Assembly: GCA_934778205.1 (NCBI GenBank)
Contig: CAKVOD010000001.1
Location: 198,973-262,972 of the forward strand
Source of the DNA: an uncultured Clostridia bacterium
GTDB lineage: Bacteria > Bacillota > Clostridia > Christensenellales > UBA1242
Length of the DNA stretch: 64,000 bases
Direction: 5' to 3'
The first letter of the stretch is position 1. Each line of letters starts with the position of its first letter. The position numbers and the translations under genes are program-made. The notes below the pieces were generated by a model. The model did no database searches. It saw only the letters and a list, made by a program, of their open reading frames with translations, and was not told the origin of the DNA. Of this stretch, positions 17,246-25,338 are shown one piece after another.

Positions 17246-17291
17246 GACATCACATTAGGCAGTTGCAAGCGTTTTGACATCATTTTAGGCA
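17246..17291. promoter_or_regulatory. Direct-repeat operator candidate
   Basis: TGACATCACATTAGGCA (17246-17262) and TGACATCATTTTAGGCA (17275-17291) lie 29 bases apart between the divergent SLOG and XRE genes. The regulator at 17327 has two HTH domains, so two half-sites in direct orientation are a fitting target. Confidence 0.55.
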
Positions 17292-17326
17292 ATAATTGTT
17301 TAAAAGATGATAAAAAGGCGGGCAAA

Positions 17327-17749
17327 ATGGTTGATTTTATAAAGACTGTAACTGAGGCATTAAGAGAACAAGGCAAAACTACTGAACATTTGTTTCAAAA
17401 TGGCATTGTATCAAAAAACACATTTTATAAGTATAAGCAAAGAAACCCGAGTATAAAAACACTTATCAACATAGCAAATTATTTACAGGTTTCAATTGAT
17501 TGTTTGCTTGAATTTAATGACGAAAATAATTTTGTTCCTTATAAGGACGACCAAAGCGGTTTTTATGATAAACTGATAGCAATGATTAAAAAATCTAATT
17601 TGACAAACAGGCAGTTTTGTGCCGAAATGAACTATTCGCGCGCAAACATCAATAGGTACAAAAATGGTGTTTTGCCTAATTTACAAACATTAATTGAAAT
17701 TGCGCAATACTTCGATTGTGGGGTAGATGATTTATTGGGGCATCAATGA
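17327..17749 (+). CDS. Double XRE-type HTH regulator
   Basis: 140 residues with two consecutive Cro/C1-type helix-turn-helix domains: about 5-60 (EALREQGKTTEHLFQNGIVS...SIKTLINIANYLQVSIDCLL) and 75-138 (IAMIKKSNLTNRQFCAEMNY...LQTLIEIAQYFDCGVDDLLG). Probably a DNA-binding repressor, perhaps acting on the divergent SLOG gene. The ATG at 17327 starts the first HTH domain; the frame is open far upstream but that part overlaps the neighbour on the other strand. The Shine-Dalgarno site (AAAGGCGGGC) is moderate. Confidence 0.8.
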   Translation: MVDFIKTVTEALREQGKTTEHLFQNGIVSKNTFYKYKQRNPSIKTLINIANYLQVSIDCLLEFNDENNFVPYKDDQSGFYDKLIAMIKKSNLTNRQFCAEMNYSRANINRYKNGVLPNLQTLIEIAQYFDCGVDDLLGHQ

Positions 17750-17972
17750 AAAAGTATTATTATAGACAAAAGTTTTGTGGCGATAAGTATATTAATTTAG
17801 TTTAGTTTGGGGAAAAATTGAGCAAGCAGTAAAAGTATGTTTTTTGATGAAAAATTGCCGAAAACGGCGCGAAAAGACTACTTTATTCAAAAGTGGTTCC
17901 ACTTTTGGGCAAAGGTGCTTGATTTGAACAAAATTTAGTGGTAAACGATGCGTAAAGGTAGGAGAAAACAAA

Positions 17973-18077
17973 ATGAAAAAAATGCAAAAATACGCGCCAC
18001 CGTACGCAATACGTGTTTTTAGCAAAAACCTTGGCTTTGAAAGCGGAATAAAGTCAATTTCGTATTGTTTTGCTTGA
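17973..18077 (+). CDS. Possible 34-residue small protein
   Basis: ATG at 17973 is preceded by AGGAG with nine bases between, and opens a frame of 34 codons: MKKMQKYAPPYAIRVFSKNL..., rich in Lys and aromatic residues, net positive, with no obvious membrane helix. An R2 repeat begins immediately at its stop codon, as it does at longer genes of this genome, which supports its being a real gene. The start of the surrounding gap (17750-17972) has a small hairpin (AAAAGTGGTTCCACTTTT) and no other gene. Confidence 0.4.
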   Translation: MKKMQKYAPPYAIRVFSKNLGFESGIKSISYCFA

Positions 18078-18165
18078 AGTGGGGATAGTCCCGCTACTGT
18101 GGTTTTGCTGGGTGGCACTATAGGAAATTAGGCACGTAGTTAATTGGCTATGTGCCTTTTTTGTG
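18078..18165 (+). repeat. R2 repeat with terminator
   Basis: Starts at the stop of the 34-codon frame: hairpin GTGGGGATAGTCCCGC, then TGGGTGGCACTATAGGAAATTA and terminator GGCACGTAGTTAATT.../...GCTATGTGCC with T6 at 18131-18162. The middle part of the element is missing. Confidence 0.75.
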
Positions 18166-18202
18166 CAAAAGCGCATGGTCAATATGAGTGAGTGTCATTT
18201 AG

Positions 18203-18231
18203 TTGCTTTTTTTGTGTGAGTTTTGTATAAT
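18203..18231 (+). promoter_or_regulatory. Promoter of poly-G lipoprotein gene
   Basis: TTGCTT (18203-18208), 17 bases, TATAAT (18226-18231). It leaves a leader of about 125 bases before ATG 18363. It does not share the TTTGATATTTTTT block of the GLUG genes. Confidence 0.7.
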
Positions 18232-18362
18232 ATAATCATAAAATGCACGTGTGCTGACATATAAAATATGAAACTGCACAAAATATAATGTTATGTATGC
18301 GTGGGTTTAAAATTTTGTTGTGTGATAAATGATATTGCAACAACAAAAATAAAGGAGAAATT

Positions 18363-21065
18363 ATGGAAAATAAGCAAGAAACAACAAAGCAAAAAAGACA
18401 GGGGGGGGGGGGGGTATTTAGCAAAGCGTGTGTAGGCACATTATGTTTAGCACTCGCGACGCCGTTCCTTTTCGCGGGGTGCTCTGGCGATGCGAATATT
18501 AAAGGCACGGTATGGTATCAAGGTACCCAAACGCCGACGGTTACGCAGGGCGTCAACGGCGATTTTTATATTGATACGGACGACTTTTTGTTGTATCAAA
18601 AAGTTGACGGCACGTGGACTATTGTTATGCGCGACTTTGGTAAGAAGGGTGCGGATGGTAGCAACGGGCAAAATGGTCAAGTTGGACAGCAAGGCGTTGC
18701 TGGCAACGGTATTGCGTCTATTCTAAAAACTAGCACGGAAGGCAATGTAGATACCTACACAATCACGTTCACGGATGCTAGCGTTGCACCGGTCACATTC
18801 ACTGTGACAAACGGAACTAATGGTTCTACAGGTGTGGCGGGCGCAAAGGGAAACGGCATTGCAAATATTGCAATTGATTCAACGAAGTCAGACGCTACAA
18901 AAACTACATATGTCATCACTTTTGATGAGGGGCAACCTTTTGAGTTTGAGGTAAAAAACGGCACTAATGGACAAAACGGCTCGGACGGTGTGGGTATTGT
19001 GAGCGTTGCAAAAACGTCAAGCACAGGACTTATCGACCTATACACAATCACATATACAAACAACACGACATCGACTTTTACAGTTGTAAATGGTAAAGAC
19101 GGCGTGGGTATCAGTGATGTAGAAATTTCATTTGAATATGACAACGACGGAAATGAGTTTGCAAAAATTACGATTAAGTACGACGATGCGAGCAAAGCGG
19201 ACAAAAATATGACTATTCCTGTGCCAGCGCGCGTTGAGTCCATTCAACTTGAGCAGAGAAATTTTGCAATGCAAAAAGAGGGTAAACCACAACTTATGCT
19301 TGGAGTTCGTTACCAAAACGATACTTATAAGTCAATACCCGTAACAGATAATATGATTGTCAGCAGTAACGTCGATTTCACAACAGTTGGAAATTATTAT
19401 GTGGAAATCAAGTATCAAGGGAAAATGACAAATGAAACAATAACCGTTTATGACCCTGAAAATGTGGCTGCCACAAGCATTTCGGCTAATTATAGTTCTA
19501 TAATTATGCTTGTTGATAGTGAAGGAAATCTTATTAAAGACTACTCAAAAATATCAATGTATGTCGAATACGAATCGGGCGAGAATGATACTAAAAAATT
19601 GAGTGATGCTGAGTTTACTGTAGATGCTTCAAGCTTTACAAATGCTGAAGAGTCGTTTATTTTGAATATTAATGGATTCAATCAAACTACAACTATAAGT
19701 GTATATCCAACAAAAGATTTGAGTACACTAACCTTGGAGCAATCATATTATACTGGGGAAAAAACATTTTATTTGGAAAAGGGTTCAGTATTTGATAACT
19801 TTTTTGGAGAAGACGATATAATTGTATCGACTTATAATGTTGAAGGCACTCAATTTACTTATGTTAAAAATGCAACTGCAACCGATTTTGAAAGCACACT
19901 AAATACAAGTGAAGAAATACAAACACAATTGACTCTAAAAAATACAAATAATGGGGATATTACATTTGTTGTTTATGACCCAGCAACAACAACACTTGAA
20001 AGCGTGTATGTTAAGTTTGGAGATGTCATCGTTGGCACAAATGCAAATGATGTTGTTGTTTCGCTCTCTTATCGAATGGCGAACGAGAATACATTTAGTA
20101 AAAATGCAAAGTTGAATGAACTAACAATTGTTGGCGGTGCGCAAAGTTGGGATGAGGTTTTGAACACCTTAGGCGAATACAACATAACAGTTGAATACAA
20201 TGGGACTCAAATGATATTGAACATAACAGTTTGCGACCCAAGTGTTTGCAATGTTCAAAGCATTTATTTGAAAAATGGTCAACAATTCAATTTTACAATA
20301 GGCACTGACCTAGAGACGTGGTTGCAAGATAATATTGTCGCGCAAGACTTAAATGTTTCGTTCTACAATAAAGTCAACGGGCAAATGAGCAAAACTGTCA
20401 AAGTTACGCGCGATATGATTGACATAAGCACTGCCGATTTTAATAATATCGGTGAAACAACATTTAATATCACATACACGCTTGAGGGGCAAACCGTCGG
20501 AAAGAGCGTCGAATACTATGTTACGGTTTTGCGTGATATGACTAACGCAACGCTTCAAAAAGCATATACGGTCGGTGAGAATTTTGCTAGTTTAAACGGC
20601 TTTGCTAGAATTGACGTTTACGATAATGGTGTTGCTCAGTTTGTTTCAATTGATAGTGAAACTGGCAATGAAACAGTCGAACAATATGAATATCAAATGG
20701 TGGAAGGTCAAAACTTGTTGATGTACAAAATGCCAGAACTCAATGCGTTTGTATATTTGGAAATAACAAATCTAGAAGCAGAAAACCCAACAATCGACAC
20801 GTATGTTCCAAGTGAAACATATGTAAAAACATATTTACTTCCTTTTACAGTTGACGGCGAAACGGCAATGTTCACTTTGAAAACAGTTGGCGACAATGGC
20901 GAAACCTATGCAATTGTCGGAGTGGAGTATGGGGGAACATTTATGCATATGGTTACAGTCAGATGCACTTATGTAGATGCAACCCACATTACATTTGGCG
21001 ATAAAACGTACACAATAAATGCTGACAAAAGCGGGACAACCGACGGCATTTTGGAAGCGAAATAA
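18363..21065 (+). CDS. Surface lipoprotein with 14-G tract, collagen-like and Ig-like segments (in frame)
   Basis: 900 residues. AAAGGAG precedes ATG 18363. The first 13 codons lead into 14 G, read in frame as Gly codons, then a signal sequence (KACVGTLCLALATPFLF) ending in lipobox LFAGC, so the tract lies between the start codon and the export signal. After the lipid Cys come short collagen-like Gly-X-Y stretches (GADGSNGQNGQVGQQG, GTNGSTGVAGAKG, GTNGQNGSDGVG, GKDGVG) alternating with beta units of about 45 residues, then several Ig-like modules (from about 290). A one-base change in the G run would abolish the protein. Likely role: exposed surface display or adhesion; ligand unknown. Followed by a copy of the 160-bp repeat. 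Confidence 0.88.
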   Translation: MENKQETTKQKRQGGGGVFSKACVGTLCLALATPFLFAGCSGDANIKGTVWYQGTQTPTVTQGVNGDFYIDTDDFLLYQKVDGTWTIVMRDFGKKGADGSNGQNGQVGQQGVAGNGIASILKTSTEGNVDTYTITFTDASVAPVTFTVTNGTNGSTGVAGAKGNGIANIAIDSTKSDATKTTYVITFDEGQPFEFEVKNGTNGQNGSDGVGIVSVAKTSSTGLIDLYTITYTNNTTSTFTVVNGKDGVGISDVEISFEYDNDGNEFAKITIKYDDASKADKNMTIPVPARVESIQLEQRNFAMQKEGKPQLMLGVRYQNDTYKSIPVTDNMIVSSNVDFTTVGNYYVEIKYQGKMTNETITVYDPENVAATSISANYSSIIMLVDSEGNLIKDYSKISMYVEYESGENDTKKLSDAEFTVDASSFTNAEESFILNINGFNQTTTISVYPTKDLSTLTLEQSYYTGEKTFYLEKGSVFDNFFGEDDIIVSTYNVEGTQFTYVKNATATDFESTLNTSEEIQTQLTLKNTNNGDITFVVYDPATTTLESVYVKFGDVIVGTNANDVVVSLSYRMANENTFSKNAKLNELTIVGGAQSWDEVLNTLGEYNITVEYNGTQMILNITVCDPSVCNVQSIYLKNGQQFNFTIGTDLETWLQDNIVAQDLNVSFYNKVNGQMSKTVKVTRDMIDISTADFNNIGETTFNITYTLEGQTVGKSVEYYVTVLRDMTNATLQKAYTVGENFASLNGFARIDVYDNGVAQFVSIDSETGNETVEQYEYQMVEGQNLLMYKMPELNAFVYLEITNLEAENPTIDTYVPSETYVKTYLLPFTVDGETAMFTLKTVGDNGETYAIVGVEYGGTFMHMVTVRCTYVDATHITFGDKTYTINADKSGTTDGILEAK
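18401..18414 (+). repeat. Poly-G tract, 14 G (in frame)
   Basis: Fourteen consecutive G starting at the last base of codon 13. With 14 G the lipoprotein signal is in frame; 13 or 15 G would end translation early. Confidence 0.9.
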
Positions 21066-21176
21066 TTTGCAATTTACTTATTTTAGATGATTTTGCAGGG
21101 GAATTGCCTAAATTATAGCAATTATCGTAAATTATTTACACAACATTTTGAATAATAAAAAACTTATATTTTTAAA

Positions 21177-21336
21177 GCAAAAATGTTGATATTTTTAAAA
21201 CAATGTTCATAAAATGGACATTGTTTTTTGTTGTAAACTTGTTTTTGCTATAAAAACGCAATAATCAAAAAGCGAAAAAGCGCAAAAGTTATATTCAGTC
21301 TTGCATATTTTTTTGCTTAAACTCTTTACAAAAATT
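21177..21336 (+). repeat. 160-bp direct repeat, copy 1
   Basis: Nearly identical to 23345-23510. Contains the hairpin ACAATGTTCA...TGGACATTGT with T6 (21197-21229, probable terminator of the lipoprotein gene), CGCAATAATCAAAAAGCG, and the promoter-like TTTACA near its end. The two copies flank the ABC-F gene and its leader. The rest of 21066-21374 holds nothing else. Confidence 0.85.
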
Positions 21337-21374
21337 ATGGTTTTTTGTGAGGCAAAAAAAATGTTGCAAATGTA

Positions 21375-21403
21375 TTGACAAATTGATAATATTGTTGTAC
21401 AAT
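21375..21403 (+). promoter_or_regulatory. Promoter of the ABC-F leader transcript
   Basis: TTGACA (21375-21380), 17 bases, TACAAT (21398-21403). It stands almost 380 bases ahead of the ABC-F start codon, leaving a long leader. Confidence 0.85.
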
Positions 21404-21432
21404 TAAACAAATGAAAAGGGAGGAACTTACCG

Positions 21433-21453
21433 ATGAGCAAAACAATTATGTAA
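21433..21453 (+). CDS. Leader peptide MSKTIM
   Basis: A six-codon frame, ATG to TAA, with a strong ribosome-binding site (AGGGAGG, nine bases before ATG), placed about 25 bases after the predicted transcript start. Such a good site on a six-codon frame, in front of an ABC-F gene, suggests a regulatory leader peptide at which a drug-stalled ribosome would alter folding of the downstream hairpins. Confidence 0.6.
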   Translation: MSKTIM

Positions 21454-21473
21454 CAAGGTTTTCAATTTTTTGA

Positions 21474-21626
21474 GGATAGTTTAAGAGTTTTTTTTGCAAA
21501 AACTATCTTGCAAGCGTGGAAAAACGAAAGCCTTTGAAAGTTTTTATAATGTTTTAAAAGGCTTTTGCATAATTGTTTTTGGTGGGTTCTAAAAAAATAT
21601 ATGTAAAGGCGCATTCGCGCTTTTTG
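21474..21626 (+). promoter_or_regulatory. Attenuator-like hairpins in the ABC-F leader
   Basis: Three hairpins follow the leader peptide: GATAGTTT/AAACTATC (21475-21507), AAAGCCTTT/AAAAGGCTTT (21527-21566), and AAAGGCGC-ATTC-GCGCTTTTT (21605-21625), the last like a compact terminator. This is consistent with ribosome-mediated attenuation known for antibiotic-resistance ABC-F and erm genes; exact alternative pairing was not computed. Confidence 0.5.
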
Positions 21627-21780
21627 CATATATACTGCAAATATACTGCAAACATTTTTTAGATGTGTCTATTTTGTTAAATAGTATTAAAAAATTGCAA
21701 TAGAATAAAAAGTATACAACAAAAATAATAATAAAAAAACCTTTTAAAATTAAGAATCAATTTAATTTTGGAGGTTTTTT

Positions 21781-23301
21781 ATGATAGAATTAAATAATGT
21801 AACAATTTCCGTTGGTGTTGGCAGAACACTGATAAAAGACTTGACTTTGAGCATCAACAAGGGGGACCGACTTGCAATTATTGGAGAGGAAGGCAACGGC
21901 AAAAGTACGCTTTTGAAAGCAATCGTTGACGAGTCACAAATTGAAGAATATGCAACTATACGAGGTAAAATTGATAGGAATGGTGCAAAAATTGGCTATT
22001 TACCGCAGTTTTTGTGCAATAAGTGGTTTGATGACACAATAAATGACTTTTTTTTAAAAGACAATGCTACAGATGCCGAGCCAAATTATGAAAATTATAT
22101 GTATTACGATAAAGTTAGTGAGTATTTTTCGCGTTTTGGAATGAACTTTGACACTATGTGTGAGCAAAAAATGGGGAGTCTTTCGGGCGGGGAGAAAGTA
22201 AAAGTTCAGTTTATCAAATTGCTCGTTCATGAATGCGATGTATTGTGTTTGGACGAACCGACCAACGACATTGACCTTGAATCACTTGAACTCATTGAAA
22301 AATTTATTATTGAAAGCAATTTGACATTTATACTTATTTCGCACGATGTGGAGTTCTTGCGCAAGACGGCAACTGCAGTTTTGATGTTAGAGCAATTGAA
22401 GCGCAAAAGTGAGTTTGCGTATACTTTTGCAAGAATTGGGTACGATGAATTTATCAAAAGGCGTACAGCGAAAATTTCGAAAGATTGTCAAGTTGCAACT
22501 GCTGAAGTGAAAAACGACCGCGAGAGGCAAACAAAACTAAATCAAATTAGAAAGCGCGTTGAAACGGATATGATAAACCGTCCGCGTGGCGCGCCCGCAG
22601 TTGGGGCAAACCTCAAGCAGAAAATGAAAGCATTGATGTCGATGGACAGACGTTTTGCGCGCGAGCGTGAAACGTTTACGCAAAAGCCTGACCCTGAAGA
22701 AGCGATTACAATAAAATTTCAAACGCCGAATGAACAACGCGGAGAACTTTTGAACTTGAATGAATCTATCCGCATTGCGGGTCGCGATGTGAAAATTAGT
22801 TTGCAACTCAAATCACAAGATAAAATTGTCATTATCGGGAACAATGGAGTTGGGAAAACAACTTTACTAAAGGTTTTGATGTCAAAACTAAGAAACAAAA
22901 GTGTTGGTTATATGCCACAAGATTATGATTCTTATCTAAATTCGTTTGCGTATGTCAGTGATTTTATCGATAGCGTGGCGAAAGACAAGCAAGAAAAAGC
23001 GAAAATTATGACAATACTTGGTAGTATGAAATTTACAAATGATGAAATGCAGTTAAAAATCGGGTTGCTTAGTGGTGGGCAAAAAGCGAAAATCATTTTG
23101 GCATACCTAATGTCAAAGCCTTTTGATATACTGATTTTAGATGAGCCGACGCGTAACTTGAGCCCGCTTTCTAGCCCAGAATTACGCAACGCGCTTGACA
23201 ATTATGCGGGAACTGTGGTTGCTGTTTCGCACGACCGCGCTTTTATTTCACTTTTTGAAAAACGATATAAGTTGACAAGTAGCGAACTGCTTTTGGCGTA
23301 A
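21781..23301 (+). CDS. ABC-F family ATPase (ribosome-associated, candidate antibiotic resistance)
   Basis: 506 residues, with two nucleotide-binding domains and no membrane helices. NBD1 has Walker A GEEGNGKSTLL (about 37), signature LSGGEKVK, Walker B DVLCLDEPTNDID and the switch His in ISHD. NBD2 has GNNGVGKTTLL, LSGGQKAK, DILILDEPTRNLSPLS and VSHDRAF. A linker of roughly 80 charged residues (about 215-300) between them is the region that reaches the ribosome in ABC-F proteins. Known resistance members displace antibiotics from the ribosome; housekeeping ABC-Fs also exist. The leader peptide and hairpins upstream favour drug-inducible control. GGAGG precedes the ATG. The gene and leader sit between two 160-bp direct repeats. 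Confidence 0.88.
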   Translation: MIELNNVTISVGVGRTLIKDLTLSINKGDRLAIIGEEGNGKSTLLKAIVDESQIEEYATIRGKIDRNGAKIGYLPQFLCNKWFDDTINDFFLKDNATDAEPNYENYMYYDKVSEYFSRFGMNFDTMCEQKMGSLSGGEKVKVQFIKLLVHECDVLCLDEPTNDIDLESLELIEKFIIESNLTFILISHDVEFLRKTATAVLMLEQLKRKSEFAYTFARIGYDEFIKRRTAKISKDCQVATAEVKNDRERQTKLNQIRKRVETDMINRPRGAPAVGANLKQKMKALMSMDRRFARERETFTQKPDPEEAITIKFQTPNEQRGELLNLNESIRIAGRDVKISLQLKSQDKIVIIGNNGVGKTTLLKVLMSKLRNKSVGYMPQDYDSYLNSFAYVSDFIDSVAKDKQEKAKIMTILGSMKFTNDEMQLKIGLLSGGQKAKIILAYLMSKPFDILILDEPTRNLSPLSSPELRNALDNYAGTVVAVSHDRAFISLFEKRYKLTSSELLLA

Positions 23302-23344
23302 TTTTAGAGTAACTGATTAAATTATATTTGCAATGTAAAAACAG

Positions 23345-23510
23345 GCAAAAATGTTGATGTTTTTAAAACAATGTTCACAAAATGGACATTGTTTTTTTTG
23401 TTGTAAACTTGTTTTTTACTATAAAAACGCAATAATCAAAAAGCGAAAAAGCGCAAAAGTTATATTCAGTCTTGCGTATTTTTTTTTGCTTAAACTCTTT
23501 ACAAAAATTT
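23345..23510 (+). repeat. 160-bp direct repeat, copy 2
   Basis: Second copy, with the terminator hairpin at 23367-23399. Here the terminal TTTACA (23498-23503) is followed after 17 bases by TATAAT (23521-23526), forming the promoter of the next gene; copy 1 lacks that -10 box. Confidence 0.85.
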
Positions 23511-23562
23511 TGTTTTGGAGTATAATATTGTCGTTCAAAAAAACTAAATAAGGAGTGAGAAA

Positions 23563-23991
23563 ATGGCTGAAACAAAAAAGAGTTCATCAAACAATAGCAC
23601 AACCAAAAGTAGTGCTACAAAGTCTAGCACCACGAAACCTGCTACAAAGTCAGCTACTACAAAGTCTAGCACAAGCAAGACGAACACAACAAAAAAGAGT
23701 TCATCACCTAGAAAGAGAACTTTTTGGGGTTTGAACAAGATTTCGTTCTGGCTTTTGGGCGCTGCTGCGATTTTGTATCTCATCGGCTTGATTTTGTCTG
23801 CGATTGACGCGTCAAAATTGGCGACGGCAGTGTCTGTTATGCAAGCACTTGCAACCGCGCTTATGATTTGCGTTGTTGCAGTTTTGGGCTGGAGATATGT
23901 GCGTTCAAAACCGACTGTTTGGCTTGTTTTATACTTTACGTTTATGCTTGTCATTGTCGCGGGTATAATTGTGCCAATGTGCATTCGCTAG
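23563..23991 (+). CDS. Small membrane protein with Ser/Thr/Lys-rich N-terminus
   Basis: 142 residues. The first 50 are almost only S, T, K, A and N in a repeated TKSS(A/T)TK pattern, then RKRTFWGLNK and three hydrophobic helices (about 62-83, 88-108, 117-139), ending at GIIVPMCIR. The N-terminal part is basic and probably disordered in the cytosol. No family recognised. AGGAG precedes the ATG; the promoter is supplied by the 160-bp repeat. The stop codon TAG directly abuts an R2 hairpin. Confidence 0.75.
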   Translation: MAETKKSSSNNSTTKSSATKSSTTKPATKSATTKSSTSKTNTTKKSSSPRKRTFWGLNKISFWLLGAAAILYLIGLILSAIDASKLATAVSVMQALATALMICVVAVLGWRYVRSKPTVWLVLYFTFMLVIVAGIIVPMCIR

Positions 23992-24082
23992 GTGGCGGGG
24001 ATAGCCCCGCGGTTGCAAGTTTGGTGAGTGGCATTATATGAAATTAGGTACATAGTTAATTGACTATGTACCTTTTTTGTTG
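23990..24082 (+). repeat. R2 repeat with terminator
   Basis: Begins at the stop of the small membrane gene: GTGGCGGGGATAGCCCCGC, a nested fusion of two head types, then GGTGAGTGGCATTATATG and the GGTACATAGTTAATT terminator (24047-24079). It ends at the convergent phosphatase gene. Confidence 0.82.
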
Positions 24083-24100
24083 CTGGCGCGGTTATGTTGC

Positions 24101-25219
24101 TTAGCCGATGAGAAGTGCTTTGCAGAGTTTGAATATGTCAGTGTTGTCAAGTTTGTCGGGCAAGGCGATTTGGTTTGCGCGGTTGGCGGAAAATGTTGCA
24201 AAGTAAGGGACGTTTTTGCCTGTGTGTCCGCCATGAGTGTACAATGAATTTTTGATGCTTTCTTTGTTTTTGGCAAGTTTTAGCCCGCCTGTTTCGTGGT
24301 CGGCGGTAACGATTATTGCGGTGTCGTTTTGCGTTGCGAAATTGTTTGCGACAAGTTTCACTGAATTATCAAAACTTGTCAAATATTCAATCATTGGCAA
24401 AACTTCGTTTGCGTGGCTTTTTTTGTCGATGTGTGCGCCCTCAATCATCAAAAAGTATCCGCTTGCAAAGTGCGTTTCAAAAAAGTCGATTGCAAAACTT
24501 GTCAGCATTTCAAGTGTTGGCGTGACATTTGTGCCAGCGTTTGCGGGTACACTTGCAAAACTGCCAACAATTTTTGCGTTTGCGGTGCTGAGCGTGGAAT
24601 AATCATTGACAAATGTATAGCCTTTGCTTTCAAACTGTGATTTGTATTTTTCGTATGTATTTGCGCCCGCACCGAGAAATAGATCGATATTACTGTTGAT
24701 TTGCCCCGAGATTATGACTTCTGTATCGCCACGCTTGTTTGCGTGCGAGGAAAACCCTGCGGGCGTCGCACCCGAGAGTGAATCGGTTGTCACAATTCCC
24801 ACGCCGAGCCCTTTTTCTTTTGCGTATTCGCTGATATTTTTGACATCTACGCCGTTATGGCGTGAAACTTCGCTGTTATCAAACTTTTTTCCACACGCAA
24901 GGGCGCTTGCTGACGCGGCACTGTCAGTTGGCAATGCCACACATTTTGAAAATGTTGATACCAGCCCGTGCATCGTCAATGAAGAAATGAATGTTTGTTT
25001 TTCGTTGTAAACCTCTGTGTTTTTGATGTGGTTTTCGCCCATTCCGTCGCCGATGAATAGCACCGTTTTTGATGCGAAATTGGCGTAATTTGAAAAATCA
25101 TATCTACCGATTTGATTTTGTCTATCCTTTTGCACCGCACCATATGCGCCGAGTGCCGAAAGGCAAATGACGACAAAAATTATTGCTAAGGTTGTAAATA
25201 TTTTTGCAACTTTTTTCAT
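24101..25219 (-). CDS. Alkaline phosphatase, membrane-anchored or exported
   Basis: 372 residues. After an N-terminal hydrophobic segment (KIFTTLAIIFVVICLSALGAYG) come the alkaline phosphatase signatures: FIGDGMG (metal Asp), PTDSAASASALACG (the Ser is the phosphorylated nucleophile), HIDKKSH, TADHETGG and HGGHTGKNVP (zinc ligands). It releases phosphate from phosphomonoesters outside the cell. It is shorter than E. coli PhoA (about 450 residues mature), as in many Gram-positive relatives. Start ATG 25219 follows AGGAG; an upstream in-frame ATG at 25273 lacks one. No Pho-box was recognised. It converges on the R2 terminator at 24047. Confidence 0.93.
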   Translation of the reverse strand: MKKVAKIFTTLAIIFVVICLSALGAYGAVQKDRQNQIGRYDFSNYANFASKTVLFIGDGMGENHIKNTEVYNEKQTFISSLTMHGLVSTFSKCVALPTDSAASASALACGKKFDNSEVSRHNGVDVKNISEYAKEKGLGVGIVTTDSLSGATPAGFSSHANKRGDTEVIISGQINSNIDLFLGAGANTYEKYKSQFESKGYTFVNDYSTLSTANAKIVGSFASVPANAGTNVTPTLEMLTSFAIDFFETHFASGYFLMIEGAHIDKKSHANEVLPMIEYLTSFDNSVKLVANNFATQNDTAIIVTADHETGGLKLAKNKESIKNSLYTHGGHTGKNVPYFATFSANRANQIALPDKLDNTDIFKLCKALLIG

Positions 25220-25338
25220 TTTGTTTTCTCCTATGTTTGTGCGTATTTTAGCATTTTGCGTATAAAAAAGCAAGTAAAATATCGCTTAAAAAGGCGTAAA
25301 TTGTTGCGTTTTTTGAAAAAATGGTGTATATTATAAGA

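Noticed and set aside
15914..17749. Classical Fic/antitoxin module
   Set aside because: The Fic gene has its own internal inhibitory motif and the neighbouring SLOG and XRE genes are separated and differently controlled; no small FicA-like gene is seen.
21207..21440. Minus-strand frame shared with 23375-23602
   Set aside because: Similarity is due to the 160-bp repeat; it overlaps the promoter of the ABC-F leader and has no start signal.
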